From contig NC_133486.1 in the NCBI RefSeq assembly GCF_025370935.1, forward strand, positions 10,697,976-10,761,975: DNA of 64,000 nucleotides, read 5' to 3'. Shown here piece after piece: positions 1-11,900 of the stretch. The position numbers and the translations under genes are program-made. The first letter of the stretch is position 1. Every line of letters starts with the position of its first letter. This DNA is from Choristoneura fumiferana. Lineage: Eukaryota; Arthropoda; Insecta; Lepidoptera; Tortricidae. Below the pieces are notes generated by a model. It did no database searches, was not told the origin of the DNA, and was given only the letters and a program-made list of their open reading frames with translations.

Positions 1-159
1 TATTGTCAAGTAGATTCACAGCTCAAAGTCTTAGTTCACAAAAATTCCGCTTGGCGCCGTTGCTTACCGAAATTGGGAAACTTTAATTATTGCGCTTCAA
101 AACAATTGTAAATCGCAATAAATCATTACGAATTAAGTCAAGTAACTACTAAACTATTT

Positions 160-250
160 CCTTCAGTATAAAATACATGGTTTTAGTAAGTAAAATGGTG
201 TTTTCATGTTTTATGTTCTGTGTGTTGTTTCGTAGTCAGCCCTTCAGTTC
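160..250 (+). promoter_or_regulatory. Possible core promoter of the guanylyl cyclase beta-1 gene
   Basis: A TATAAAAT word lies at 167-174 and an initiator-like TCAGT at 244-248, upstream of a GC-richer stretch that ends in a good splice donor. Placement as promoter is inferred from position only; the transcription start cannot be fixed from sequence. The first 160 bases hold nothing else I recognise. Confidence 0.3.
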
Positions 251-395
251 GCGCCGACCACTCGGCGTGTAGTGTCGTTCGAAGCCTTTTCCGCGTCAAT
301 TCGTATCAAAATAATACGTATACGAGTGACTTACGGATTATATGACATCGGTGCGGTAAAATTGGATCGTTGTTGAAAGACGTGGAATCGAAAAG
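230..395 (+). other. Probable untranslated first exon of guanylyl cyclase beta-1
   Basis: This stretch is richer in GC than its surroundings and ends with AAAAG followed by GTGAGT at 396, a near-consensus splice donor. The next acceptor in the same direction that makes sense is at 2940-2941, just before the start-codon exon. No open frame with a good start is seen here, so it would be 5' untranslated. The left edge is a guess. Confidence 0.45.
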
Positions 396-1046
396 GTGAG
401 TTAGATTCTGATTGTCTTGTTTGAATTGCTATCTTTGTTTTTGATGATCTATTTAAAAGGGGATGTTAATTTAACCCTGGGCGAGACTTTTTATAAAATA
501 CTTAAACCACTAATTCTTTGTAATACTAATTAATATTGTCTGTATAAGTTTTAATCTGTCTCTACTCAAAAGAAAATTACAAATATTGCTACAAAATATA
601 ATTACACCCGTGTAACAGCACAAATACAAAGCTTCATAGAATCTGAAACGATACTGTTTTTATTGTGGTGTGAAAAATGCCGACCATTTATTTAATTAAA
701 CTCTTGTTGCCATCTAGTGGTGCATCTACTCAAACTTGTCTGCCAGTGCCATCTAGCGGTGTATGGACAAAAGTAACTTTACCATTGTTTGTAACAGGTG
801 GCGTCCTAAGTAACGCTTAGTTTTAAAATCATAAACTTCCATACAAAAATAAAATGATAATTACAATTGGTATGCTAATTTAGATTACATGAATTGACAT
901 ACATTTTATACCGTATATTTTTATTTAATAAAATTATATAGGTAAGTAATAAGGGTCAATTTATTTCACATAAAACCAAACGTGTTAATGTAAGTATCAC
1001 AATAAGTAAAGAAGTAATAACAATTAATTTAAATAAATGATTTCAA

Positions 1047-1284
1047 TTTTGAACATGAAACTACCGTGAGACTCACTCATATTAAATTATATTGTAACGG
1101 ATAACCCACGTCTTAAACCGAGTTTAGCTCGACTTGTTTCGGGCTATTCCGTAGCCCTTCTTTTCAGGAGCACGCGATTCGGCGTCTGCCGCAACACGCA
1201 CACTACGCGCCACCGCTCTGCTCGCGCGACACATGAGCTAAACTCGGTTTAAGACGTGAGTTATCCTTTACAATATAATTTAAT
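1047..1284 (-). mobile_element. Foldback retroposon-like element, full copy 1, with 14-bp target duplication
   Basis: The element sits between two direct copies of ATAAATGATTTCAA (1033-1046 and 1285-1298). Read on the minus strand it ends in GTTTCATGTTC followed by a short A run, as retroposed RNAs do. Two arms of about 55 bases (near 1079-1134 and 1234-1284) are inverted copies of each other, sharing words such as TTGTAACGGATAA and GTCTTAAACCGAG. The loop is GC-rich and has a small GGGCTA/TAGCCC stem. Other copies are at 17306-17473 and, truncated, at 13682-13731. Confidence 0.6.
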
Positions 1285-1829
1285 ATAAATGATTTCAAAT
1301 ATATATACTCGTAAATGAAGTTTTGTCGTCTTGTCATGTTCTGTCGGTGTGTTTGAGACTGTCCTGAATTCGTGTGATTGTCATTGGTATCGTCGTTGTT
1401 CGTTGTAATGTTACGAAAACTATTTTATAATATACGGTATAAAATGTATGTCAATTCATGTAATATACATTACCATTATACCAATTGTAATTAATAATTT
1501 TACATATTCATAAAGACATACTGATCTCGAAGCCTATATTAAGTGTAATAGTCACGTTGATCTAACGTGTACCTATCATTATTAATAATATGTAATAAGC
1601 TGCGTTAGTGACATGAAATTATACAGATAATCTTATCTTATCTCATACCTATTTATATATTTATTTCGGGGATCTCGGAAATGACTAACAATTTCGATGA
1701 AATTTGATATGTAGAGATTTTAGGAGTCCAACAATCGATCCAGCTTGGTCTTATCTCTAGGAAAACTCTAGTCTTTGATTTTTAGCCCGAATGAAGCTCG
1801 GTCGCCCAGATACTAATTTGTAATACAAT

Positions 1830-2493
1830 AAAACCGGCCAAGAGCGTGTCGGACACGCCCAAGATAAGGTTCCGTAGCCATTACAAAAAAAACAAGTAAT
1901 ATTATGTGCGTTATAACACAATTAAAACACTTACTAGTCTTAAAATCTATTACCAGAAAAAGAGCGTATCTTCACGGCACTTACGTCCTTTTGTTGAGAA
2001 GCGCAGTTTTTCGGCAATAACTCAAAAACGGTATATCCGATCATGTTGAAACCAATTTTCGTTGAAATTATTTATTAAGCTTTACCTTTTCATATTTTTT
2101 GGACAAACGGTTTACAAGATAGAGGGGGGGGGGACACAATGTTTGCTATTTTGGGAGCGATTATTCCCGGAAATCTTCACTTAATTAAAAATTTTTTGGA
2201 GAAACCTTACTATCTTTATCTTTTCACTATGTGCCACACGTTGATGCGAGTTAAAAAAATATTTTTTTCAATTTCTGTTACGTGTATGGAGTGCCCCCCT
2301 AAAAATATTTATTTTTGTAATTTAACTACAAAACTAAATAGCGGCTTTGACAAGACATCTGTACTCCAAATTTCATTGATATACATCTTGTAGTTTTCGA
2401 GTAAAATGCCTGTGACATACGGACGAACGGACAGACAGACAGACAGACGGACTCGACGAAACTATAAGGGTTCCGTTTTCGCCATTTTGGCTA
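1830..2493 (+). repeat. Interspersed repeat with GGCCAAGAGCGTG head and GGGTTCCG tail
   Basis: It begins AAAACCGGCCAAGAGCGTG and ends with a GACAGACAGA run followed by AAGGGTTCCGTTTTCGCC and CATTTTGG. The same head and tail bound the copy at 4452-5089 and, inverted, the one at 25675-26273. Repeats with these ends are very common in moth genomes; I do not assign a family name. The open frame at 2139-2393 inside it has no recognisable content. It lies in the first intron of the cyclase gene. Confidence 0.65.
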
Positions 2494-2965
2494 CATCTGC
2501 CAGATAAAAACTAAAAAGCAATGAAGTATTTCCTTTTCATTCGTTAAACAGATACTTATTCCATCAACCGCGTACTATGGAAATAAATTAAAATAAAAAC
2601 ATGCCTTTGTCTTCAAAGCGCAAAATTACTTCGAGGAAATTGAGTTTTTCCGCTCCGTAGAAAACAAGCAAACGAGCCTACAGTTTCTTTATGAAATGCA
2701 TAAAAAGTAATCGCGCTAGTTTAAACTTCAAACCTTATATTTGAATCGCAAGGTTGCTTTTAAAATGACGACACTGGATTTAATACGAGGTCTCCAATAT
2801 AAACCGACGATTTAATAGAAGCAGGGGCTCATTTTTTTTTCTTTTCCTTCTTTGGTAATAATTTAGCTTTGGTATTACAAATAATTGCTTTAATTAACGT
2901 TCTTATTAAGTTACTGTCATTATTACACATTTTTGTTACAGGAAAAGTAAATCAACTAACTCAAA

Positions 2966-5900
2966 ATGGTAAGTAGGTTTTTTTTTAAAACAATGTTTAT
3001 ACTTATATATCTTGTAAATTTACTAATGTGAATGTTTGTGAGTAAGAAAGTGAGTGTAAGCGCGCGCTTACGAGCGTGTAAAAAAATGTAAAAGCTGTTA
3101 ATTTCAATAAAAAAATACACGTACATTTTTAATTAATATGATTGTTGCAGTCAATGCTTATAATATAACTTGATTATTTGGAATAAATAGATACAATAAT
3201 TATGCTTTTTATATTTCTGTGAGTGGGTATGTGTGTGTATGGACATACGCTAAACTTGCTGGTCATGTTTTGATGAAATTCAGTAATCGGATATAGATAT
3301 TTATTTAAAATCCCAAACTCATCCAACTATAGTCATAGGTTTTTTATATATTACAAGATAAGTAATCTTGTAATTTGTTTTCAGTACGGCTTCGTGAACT
3401 ATGCCCTGGAACTTCTAGTTATGAAAACCTTCGGACAAGCAACATGGGAAGAAATCAAGTAAGGCTTTATTAGGTCTATTGTGGGGAGTGCTCTGATTTC
3501 TTCGATCTGTTGTCTTCTTCTTCTTCTTCCGGTGCCCTCTCCTATCGGAGGTCGATGATAATTAGGGCTATCCTTACTTTAGAGACTGTCGCTCGAAAGA
3601 GGGCATCTGTTATCTGCAGCAAATTTTCTTCAACACCCTCACAATCGTCATTTGTTTCACCATCATCCCCTTTAATACACTCATCATTAGCCTGCAGCAG
3701 AGCACTGTTGGACATAGGCCTCCCTGTCCCCGGCTCGACGCATCCTGCTTCCACCAGCAGCCTTTCGCATATCGTCACTCCATCTAAGAGGGTGTCTACT
3801 ACGTAGCAATACAATACAACAACACTACATTGTACACCGTCACACGTCATATGTTACGTTGCAAGAAAAACAAATGGAGTAAGCAAGTAATTCTATGGTA
3901 CCCGAGGGACGGTGCTAGGAAAAAGATGTGATGCGGTGCAACGAGAAGATGGGAAGACGATATTCGTCTGAACCCTGGGACTTTATTGGACAAGAGTGGC
4001 AGCGGACAGAGTCCAATGGAAACAGTTGGAGGAGGCCTATGCCAAAAGGCACATCGAACTGAGAGATATTTTATAATTATGAAATTGTCAAAACCTATGT
4101 TCGAAAATAAAGGGCTATTATTATTATATTTTACACTTAAAATAAAACAATGCTGAAAAACAAACACGTGGAGAAAATACACACGAGAAGCAAAATATAT
4201 CCAGTTGCACAATTTTTGGCCCACTCTACCTACTTAACTATTACTTCATACGTTTGTGGGCCAGATTTTTTGTCGCTGAGTATATATAGTGAGGTTTTGA
4301 GTTACACGGACGTTTATTGTCTTTTTTTTATTCCAGGAGAAAAGCAGATGTCGCTATGGAAGGCAGCTTCCTCGTAAGGCAGATATACGATGACGAGATA
4401 ACCTACAATCTCATCACTGCTGCCGTTGAGATTTTACGTAAGTTTTATTAGAAAAACCGGCCAAGAGCGTGTCGGACACGCCCAAAATAGGGTTCTGTAG
4501 CCATTACGAAAATATTAAGTAATATTTTTCTTAGGATCTCGTATTTCATACGGAATCTTCCAAGTTTAGGTATATTTTATACCTTAGGCTGCTATTTAAG
4601 AGTAAAACTACTAATAATTCTCAAGAAAACTTAGCCGTTATACTTTTCCTTGAAAGTTTGATATACTTTCTACCATCCTGCATTTTTCAAGTTTTTCCAC
4701 CCACCGGTTTAGATTTTGGAGGGGACGCTTGATTTTAATGAAAATTTGCACTTTAAAGTTGAATATTTCGCAAAAAAATCAATGAATCGAATAATCTTCG
4801 TAGCAAACCCCTAATGGTTTTAAAATACCTATCCAACGATACCCCACACTATAGGGTAGGTTGAGAAAAAAAAACACCCCCACTTTCTGTCTATGGGTGG
4901 TACCATAAAAAAAAATATTGTACCATTTTGTCGGCATAGTTTACATATAATAATATCCGTGCAAAATTACAGCTTTCTAGCATTTATAGTCCCTGAGCAA
5001 AGCCGCGGACGGACGGACAGACAGACAGACAGACATGGCGAAACTATCAGAGTTCCGTTTTTGCCATTTTGGCTCCGGAACCCTAAAAATCAACTATTTT
5101 ATGTAACGGAATACCTACCTGCAAATATTTTTAACATAGGATGCAAGTAAGATAATAAAAAAATCTTTTTTGATAGATATACCCGCTGATGCCATTCTGG
5201 AGCTGTTTGGAAAGACTTTCTTCGAGTTCTGCCAGGATTCTGGATACGATAAGATCTTGCAAGTCTTGGGTGCCACGCCACGTGACTTTTTGCAGGTTAA
5301 TTTTAAGTTCTTTTTTAGAAGTTTTTCAAAATAAAAAACTTCGCGCACTGAGAGTTCTGAACAAATTTGTACCTACATAATATGAGTATCCAGTGTTAAC
5401 GGAGTCCCTCTTCAAAGTAAATTTTCAGGCTGCAGTGCGGGGTAATTTTAGATGGTTAACTTAGACGGACAGACATAAAAAATAAAGATTTTTCAGACTT
5501 TACTCATTGGTTGTGCTATAAGAGCTATCTTAATAACAAATTTCAAGTTACAATTGATTGCACAATTGAAAGTACCTACGAGTACCCTATACATTTTTGG
5601 GTAACGACAATTTGTAAGGAAAACCCTTTTTAACGAATGTGTCTTTTAAGTTTAATTTCTTCAGTACTTCAAGGGGGTAATATTTGATATTAATTAACAT
5701 TTCCACGTGGTCTTAAGAAAAACGTATTTGCAGACAGACAGACAGATGGCCAAGAAAATTATCCTATAAGGGTTTTTAAGGTACGAAACTCTAAAAAGAG
5801 ATGTTAACATTGTTTTTCTAAGGTATTTCTGTTGAATAAAAAAACATAAAATAGCCATAACATATCTAACTGATATTTATATCTTTTACTAGCCGTTACC

Positions 5901-8900
5901 CGCGACTACGACTCCGTCCACATACAATTCAGCTACCGCTATCGCGCGGGAACTATGCAATTTTCCAGGTTAAAACTATCCTGTCCTTCCCCGGGACTTA
6001 AACTATCTGTATACCGAATTTCATCTAAAGCGGTTTAGCGGTTTCGACGTGATGAAGTAACAAACAAACAGACTTACAAACTTTCGCATTTATAATATTA
6101 GTGGGATAACCGTTGTTTTTAACCGACTTCAAAAAAGGAGGAGGTTATCAATTCGGTTGTATTTTTTTATAAATTGCAGAACCTGGATGCCCTGCACGAC
6201 CATCTTGGGACCCTGTACCCTGGAATGCGATCGCCATCCTTCCGATGCACCGAAAGACCTGAAGATGGTGCTTTGGTCCTCCATTATTACTCTGATAGAC
6301 CTGGCTTGGAGCATATTGTTATTGGTATCGTCAAGGTACAGTGAGCAATTTAATGATGGTATTGGATTTTTTTTCATTCTCTATACGAGTATTTCAAAAT
6401 TGTATTTAGGAAGCAAACACCTGACATTTACTCATTCGTTTTAATCATACTCCTTTTATGCAATCAGTTCTCCCTTTAGCTGTGTATTTAATCATTCACT
6501 TCAACTCTCGTGGCACTGACTTTAGTTTCTTGGGTAAAAAAAATTACTCTATTTAATCCGTCAGTTAGAATCACTATCAGAAAATATTGAACACGTATTT
6601 GTTTCTCTTTTCAATGATTTTTCTCCATTTTGCTCTATCCCTGGCCTCTTTTATCCATTTTTATTTTGCCTATGCGCCTGAGATCTTTCTCTACACAGCC
6701 GGAACATTCAAGGATGTCATTCCTTCAGAGCCGTACAGTCAACGACCATTTTAGTTCCAATGTGTGAAGTCGAACTCATTGCCTCGATAGTACTAAATTG
6801 TCAATTATTATCAAAATTACAGACAGTTGCCAGTAAGCTCCACAATACCGAAGTGAAGGTTGAAGTGTTGAAGACAAAAGAAGAATGCGACCATGTCCAG
6901 TTCCTCATCACAGAAACTTCTACCTCAGGTCGTGTATCCGCGCCTGAGATAGCGGAAATTGAAACTTTGTCACTCGGTAAGAGTCCCTACTCATGTAACT
7001 TTAAACTTTTTATAAACTGCCTTAATATTACTCGTAACAATTGCTATTGTAACTATACTCACATAGGGCATAAACATCAGTAATGGGGAATCTGAAGACC
7101 AAACAAGGCCAAATTCGCCAGGCCTGGCGGTTTTTAGGACGTCGATGATGTCTTCCAACTATCGAACTAAATTCCATTAAAGCCATCACAGCCGCGTACT
7201 CAGTTCAAGACAGTAAAACGTATACCGGCTGAAGATGGATGATATTATGATGATGATGAAAGATTTGTTTTGTTTTTGTTGTCCAGAACCAAAAGTCAGT
7301 CCAGCTACATTCTGCCGAGTGTTTCCATTTCATTTGATGTTCGATCGCGAGCTGAACATCGTGCAAGCAGGACGCACTGTTTCCCGTCTACTGCCCAGAG
7401 TGACTAGACCAGGATGCAAGATAACTGATGTTTTGGATACGGTAAAGTCACTCTTATTCAATTTTATTAGCACAAATTATTAACCTAAACCCTTAATTCA
7501 AAATTAAAAGTTAAATCCAGTTTTTAAATCAAAGCCACAGCTTGGACTTGAATCATAAAAAATAGAACCTATGTCATTACAATAAGACAAAAGTTTTCAA
7601 TTGTTAAAATTAATTCAAGATTCATACAAGAATTTTGGGATAAGATCAAGAAGCAGTGGCTCATTTTTAAACGATTTTTCTAAACGTGGTTCGATGCTCC
7701 TGTTTAAGTTTGCAGCATGAACGTGTAGAGAAAATCTTTACATGACCTAAAGGTGAAGGTAGGTAGTCAAAAAAACATTGTATAGAGACAGCAAATTTGT
7801 TTACTACTTGGTTCTTGGTAATTATTACTTGGTTCATTCGAAACAAACTGGGCAAACAAATCCTGCATTCTAGTAGCTGCTGTAGCCACTAGCTGCAGGA
7901 CACACTCGATATTTATGTCAACTACTTTTCTTTTGCACTAGTGGTTTAGTTTTTAGCTTATCTTAACGATATATTTAATAAATAAACCATCATTTTAACA
8001 GTAGGATTTGTTAAATTCAGGTTCGGCCACATTTGGAAATGAAATTCGAAAATGTGTTGGCTCACATTAACACCGTGTACGTGCTGAAAACGAAACCCGA
8101 AGAAATGAATGTAACTGATCCCCACGAGGGGATTGCTCCTCTTCGGCTGAAGGTAGATACGTTACAACCACAGCCTAGTTCAGTAGCTATGCACTATTTG
8201 TAATTAATGCTCTAAAGTCTATCATTTTTCTTTTCAGGGTCAAATGCTTTACATGCCCGAGACCGATGTGGTCGTATTCCAATGCTATCCTAGCGTTACT
8301 AATCTTGATGATTTAACACGGTATGAATTTTTCTAATTTAGTAGCGCTAAAAGCCAAAACAACACATTAATATTGTCTTTTTAATTTTGATAGTACCAGT
8401 CCCAGATTGTGGTATAAACTTGATACTTATCTATAAGATGGTTGACTTACTACTTGTGGATAAAACATTCAAATACTCGTAAGATAATATGACAGTTCAA
8501 GTGATTTGACTCAATCAAAGGTTTAAAACTGTTTCACCGGATGCCTGTATCTTTTACCGCTTTATCATTACCATAATCTCGTTATTGTAAAGTCTCTTGT
8601 ACGTTAGAAAATAAATCTACATTTCCAAGATACTTTTACGGAACCGGTCTACCTGCATTATTTCAGCCGTGGCCTCTGCATCGCTGACATTCCGCTGCAC
8701 GATGCGACCCGCGACTTAGTGCTGATGTCTGAACAGTTCGAAGCGGACTACAAGTTGACTCAGAACCTGGAGGTGCTGACTGACAAACTCCAGCAGACTT
8801 TCCGGGAGCTGGACTCGGAGAAGCAGAAAACTGATAGGTAACGTTTGGTGGAGCACTTTTTTATGAAGCTGGAATGGTGGGATGGCCATCAAAACAGACG

Positions 8901-11900
8901 CAGACCGATGAGAAGATGGCGGGACGACTTGGACGCTTGCCAAGTAGAGTAGCAGGAGCATCCTTTCGATAGCGACGAATAATATAACGAAAATAGAGCC
9001 TTTGCCTTGGCAAGCTTGACAGTGGGAGACTTTTAACGAGCTAGTAAAATAAAAGCAGGAATAGAAGCAAGAAGTTGGAAAACTAGACTATGACATACTA
9101 TCACTAAAATCATAAAAAGGTTAGCTAAGGTTTGGTGTATTTAGCTCCAATTTTGTTGAATCGATCTTCTTTCCACTCGGTACTTAGTTTATGGCTCAAT
9201 TTCATGAGACAACAATGAAATATATTCTGCTTACAAAACTGCTATAGATTCACACCGTCTACCAATATCTCTTGGATCACCAGCTGTATATTGACTTATT
9301 TGGAGACTTTGTTAACCTAACTGTTAGCGAGATATAGTTATATCATAACTGCCATTGTTCCTTCCAGACTGCTCTATTCCGTGCTACCACGCAGCGTAGC
9401 AACAGAACTTCGCCATCGCCGCCCAGTGCCTGCTCGTCGCTACGACCCCGTCACTCTTCTCTTCAGTGGTATTGTCGGATTCGCCAACTACTGCGCAAGG
9501 AACACCGATCACAAGGGTGCTATGAAGATTGTGAGGATGCTCAATGACCTGTACACTACATTTGACGTGCTGACTGACCAGAAGAGGAATCCGAATGTTT
9601 ATAAGGTAGGTGAATTTTAGCTTGTCTCTTCTCATAACTTTACAGTCATGAGCATGAGACTGAGATCATGATCATGAGATCATGTTGTTAGTGGAAGAGC
9701 AAAGTGAATTATAGTTCATTAATATGGACCTGGCTCTTATTTCCCCAACGTGGCAATTATATATCGAGTGTCAATCTATTATTGTTATCTAAATTTAATG
9801 ATACTTATGTTGTAAAACAAAAAAATTTTTCATAGACGACATTATTTGTAGATTTGTCGGTAAATCTTGACATGGGATTAAAGCTGTGTCAGTTTTGCGT
9901 TACACTGGTCATGTTTCGTCATTAACATTGCGCGTATTTTCAAAATAGCCCTGTATGAAAGTAGGAGTCGCACCTGTCAGCGTGGAAATAGGGCCCAGAT
10001 GATTTCAATGATCATTCAAGTAACGCTTCTATCAATCAAATCTTATGTGGAAGTCTATGACTCGTTATTATACTTTCATACTTCGTCGTTCACGGGGAAA
10101 CCGTGAACTCCGATATAGCAAAAAAAATGCCACGAGTTTTTCTACCTATCGTTAACTTTACTGATTTACAGGTGGAGACAGTGGGTGACAAGTATATGGC
10201 TGTCTCAGGATTGCCGGAGTATGAAGTTGCTCACGCTAAGCACATCTCTCTACTGGCTCTTGAAATGATGGATAATTCAAAGGAAATCACTGTTGATGGC
10301 GAGCCGGTTGTAAGTACACAATAAAATTAAAACGTTGGAAAGACAAAATTTTTAATAAAGGAATAAAATAATAATATATTATGTAATATAAATGATGCGC
10401 TGCAAGGAAAGCACACATTAGAAGTAAAAGGCTTCAGCTAGGATCTGTTTTCCTACATAGGTACTTATACTCTTTGGATCTGTTAAAGTATTGACAAGTC
10501 ATGTTTTCGTGTTGTCAGCCATAATGTTTGTATGTTCGAATATTAAATGCTTGTTAGTTTTTTCATAAACAAAGACATATCATTTAAACAAAGACATTAC
10601 AATTAGAAAAAGTAAGCTTCAGCCTTACTTACTATTGGAAAAAAATGGAGCTTAATCGATGAAATATGTTTGCCCCATAGTCAAGCGTGTGTTCCTATCA
10701 TGCAATTAATAGCCTGTTAAATATTTTTTGAACTTAATCTGACAGGGCATAACCATCGGCATTCACTCAGGCGAAGTAGTGACTGGTGTGATCGGACATC
10801 GCATGCCGCGCTACTGCCTCTTCGGTAACACCGTTAATCTAACCAGTCGCTGCGAGACAACTGGCGTCCCCGGTACCATCAACGTCAGCGAGGATACTTA
10901 CAGGTTAGCAAGTTTCATCGTCATCACCGTCATCATCAACCGAAAGACGCTGGAAATTGCTTCCTCGTTTCCACCATAGAATGCCACAATGGTCGTTCTT
11001 GCACCGCCCACTTTCAACAGAATCTAACGAACTTTATCAGATCATTTCACACAGACGACCGGATGGCCAAGTGGTTAGAGAACCTGACTACGAAGCTTGA
11101 GGTCCCGGGTTCGATTCCCGGGCGGGGCAGATGTTTATATGAATAATACGAATGTTTTTTTTCTGATCTTGAATGTTTAAGTATATATTTATCTATATAA
11201 GTATGTTTATCCGTTGCCTAGTATCCATAGTACAAGGTTTGCTTAGTTTGGGACTAGGTCAATTGGTGTCAAGTGTACCATGACATTTATTTATTTATTT
11301 CTTCACCTCGTAGAAGGCCTACCCGATGGAAGGGGATTCAGTAAATTTACTGGAGGAAAGTGGATTCCACCCTGTACTTAAATTTCTGATGCCTATTATA
11401 GGGGAAGGAATACGTGCCACAGATATGAAAAAAATATATAGTAGAGGCCCTTGCATACACAAAGTAGCATATTTAATAGAGATAGCCGCTGGATTGAAAT
11501 AAGTATATTTTGGCTTTCAGTTATATTTCAACCCATGAATTACATAAAAGGTTTCCTGGAGATATATTACAAACTGCATTTGAGGCCTTTAAAGAAAAAT
11601 GGCATAGTCAGTAAAACATTTGAAATTCTTCTAATAATGTTAACTTTATGTGCACGAAGATTTTAGTATAACCCTTCCCCACTGATAACCTTATTTTTCT
11701 TAGGGTAAAAAGCATAAAATTAAACAGCATTTATAAAATCTATTTAATCTTCAAACAAATCCAAATACTTTTGTAAGGAAACAGGCACTCCCAATTTTGG
11801 TATACCAAACGGTAGTTCAAAGTTTCTCCACAATCTATTTCGAACCACACATCTGCATAAGTGCTTTAATTCTACAGGCCTTAGGCCACACCTGGAACTT

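Noticed and set aside
2430..2452. GACAGACAGA runs (also 5015, 35148, 48673 and inverted at 25735) as independent microsatellites.
   Set aside because: Each lies at a fixed place in the GGGTTCCG-type dispersed repeat, so it is part of that family.
3542..3850. A 102-codon minus-strand frame and its plus-strand shadow in a cyclase intron.
   Set aside because: It covers a low-complexity CTT region and a LINE tail, and it has no promoter, splice or family evidence.
9381..9635. Minus-strand open frame opposite a cyclase exon.
   Set aside because: It is the shadow of the coding exon 9368-9605.
11057..11131. A possible tRNA gene with boxes A and B.
   Set aside because: The acceptor stem does not close and a SINE body with a TTTA tail follows, so it is a SINE head. 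The same holds at 22774, 33101, 36266, 46711 and 49770.
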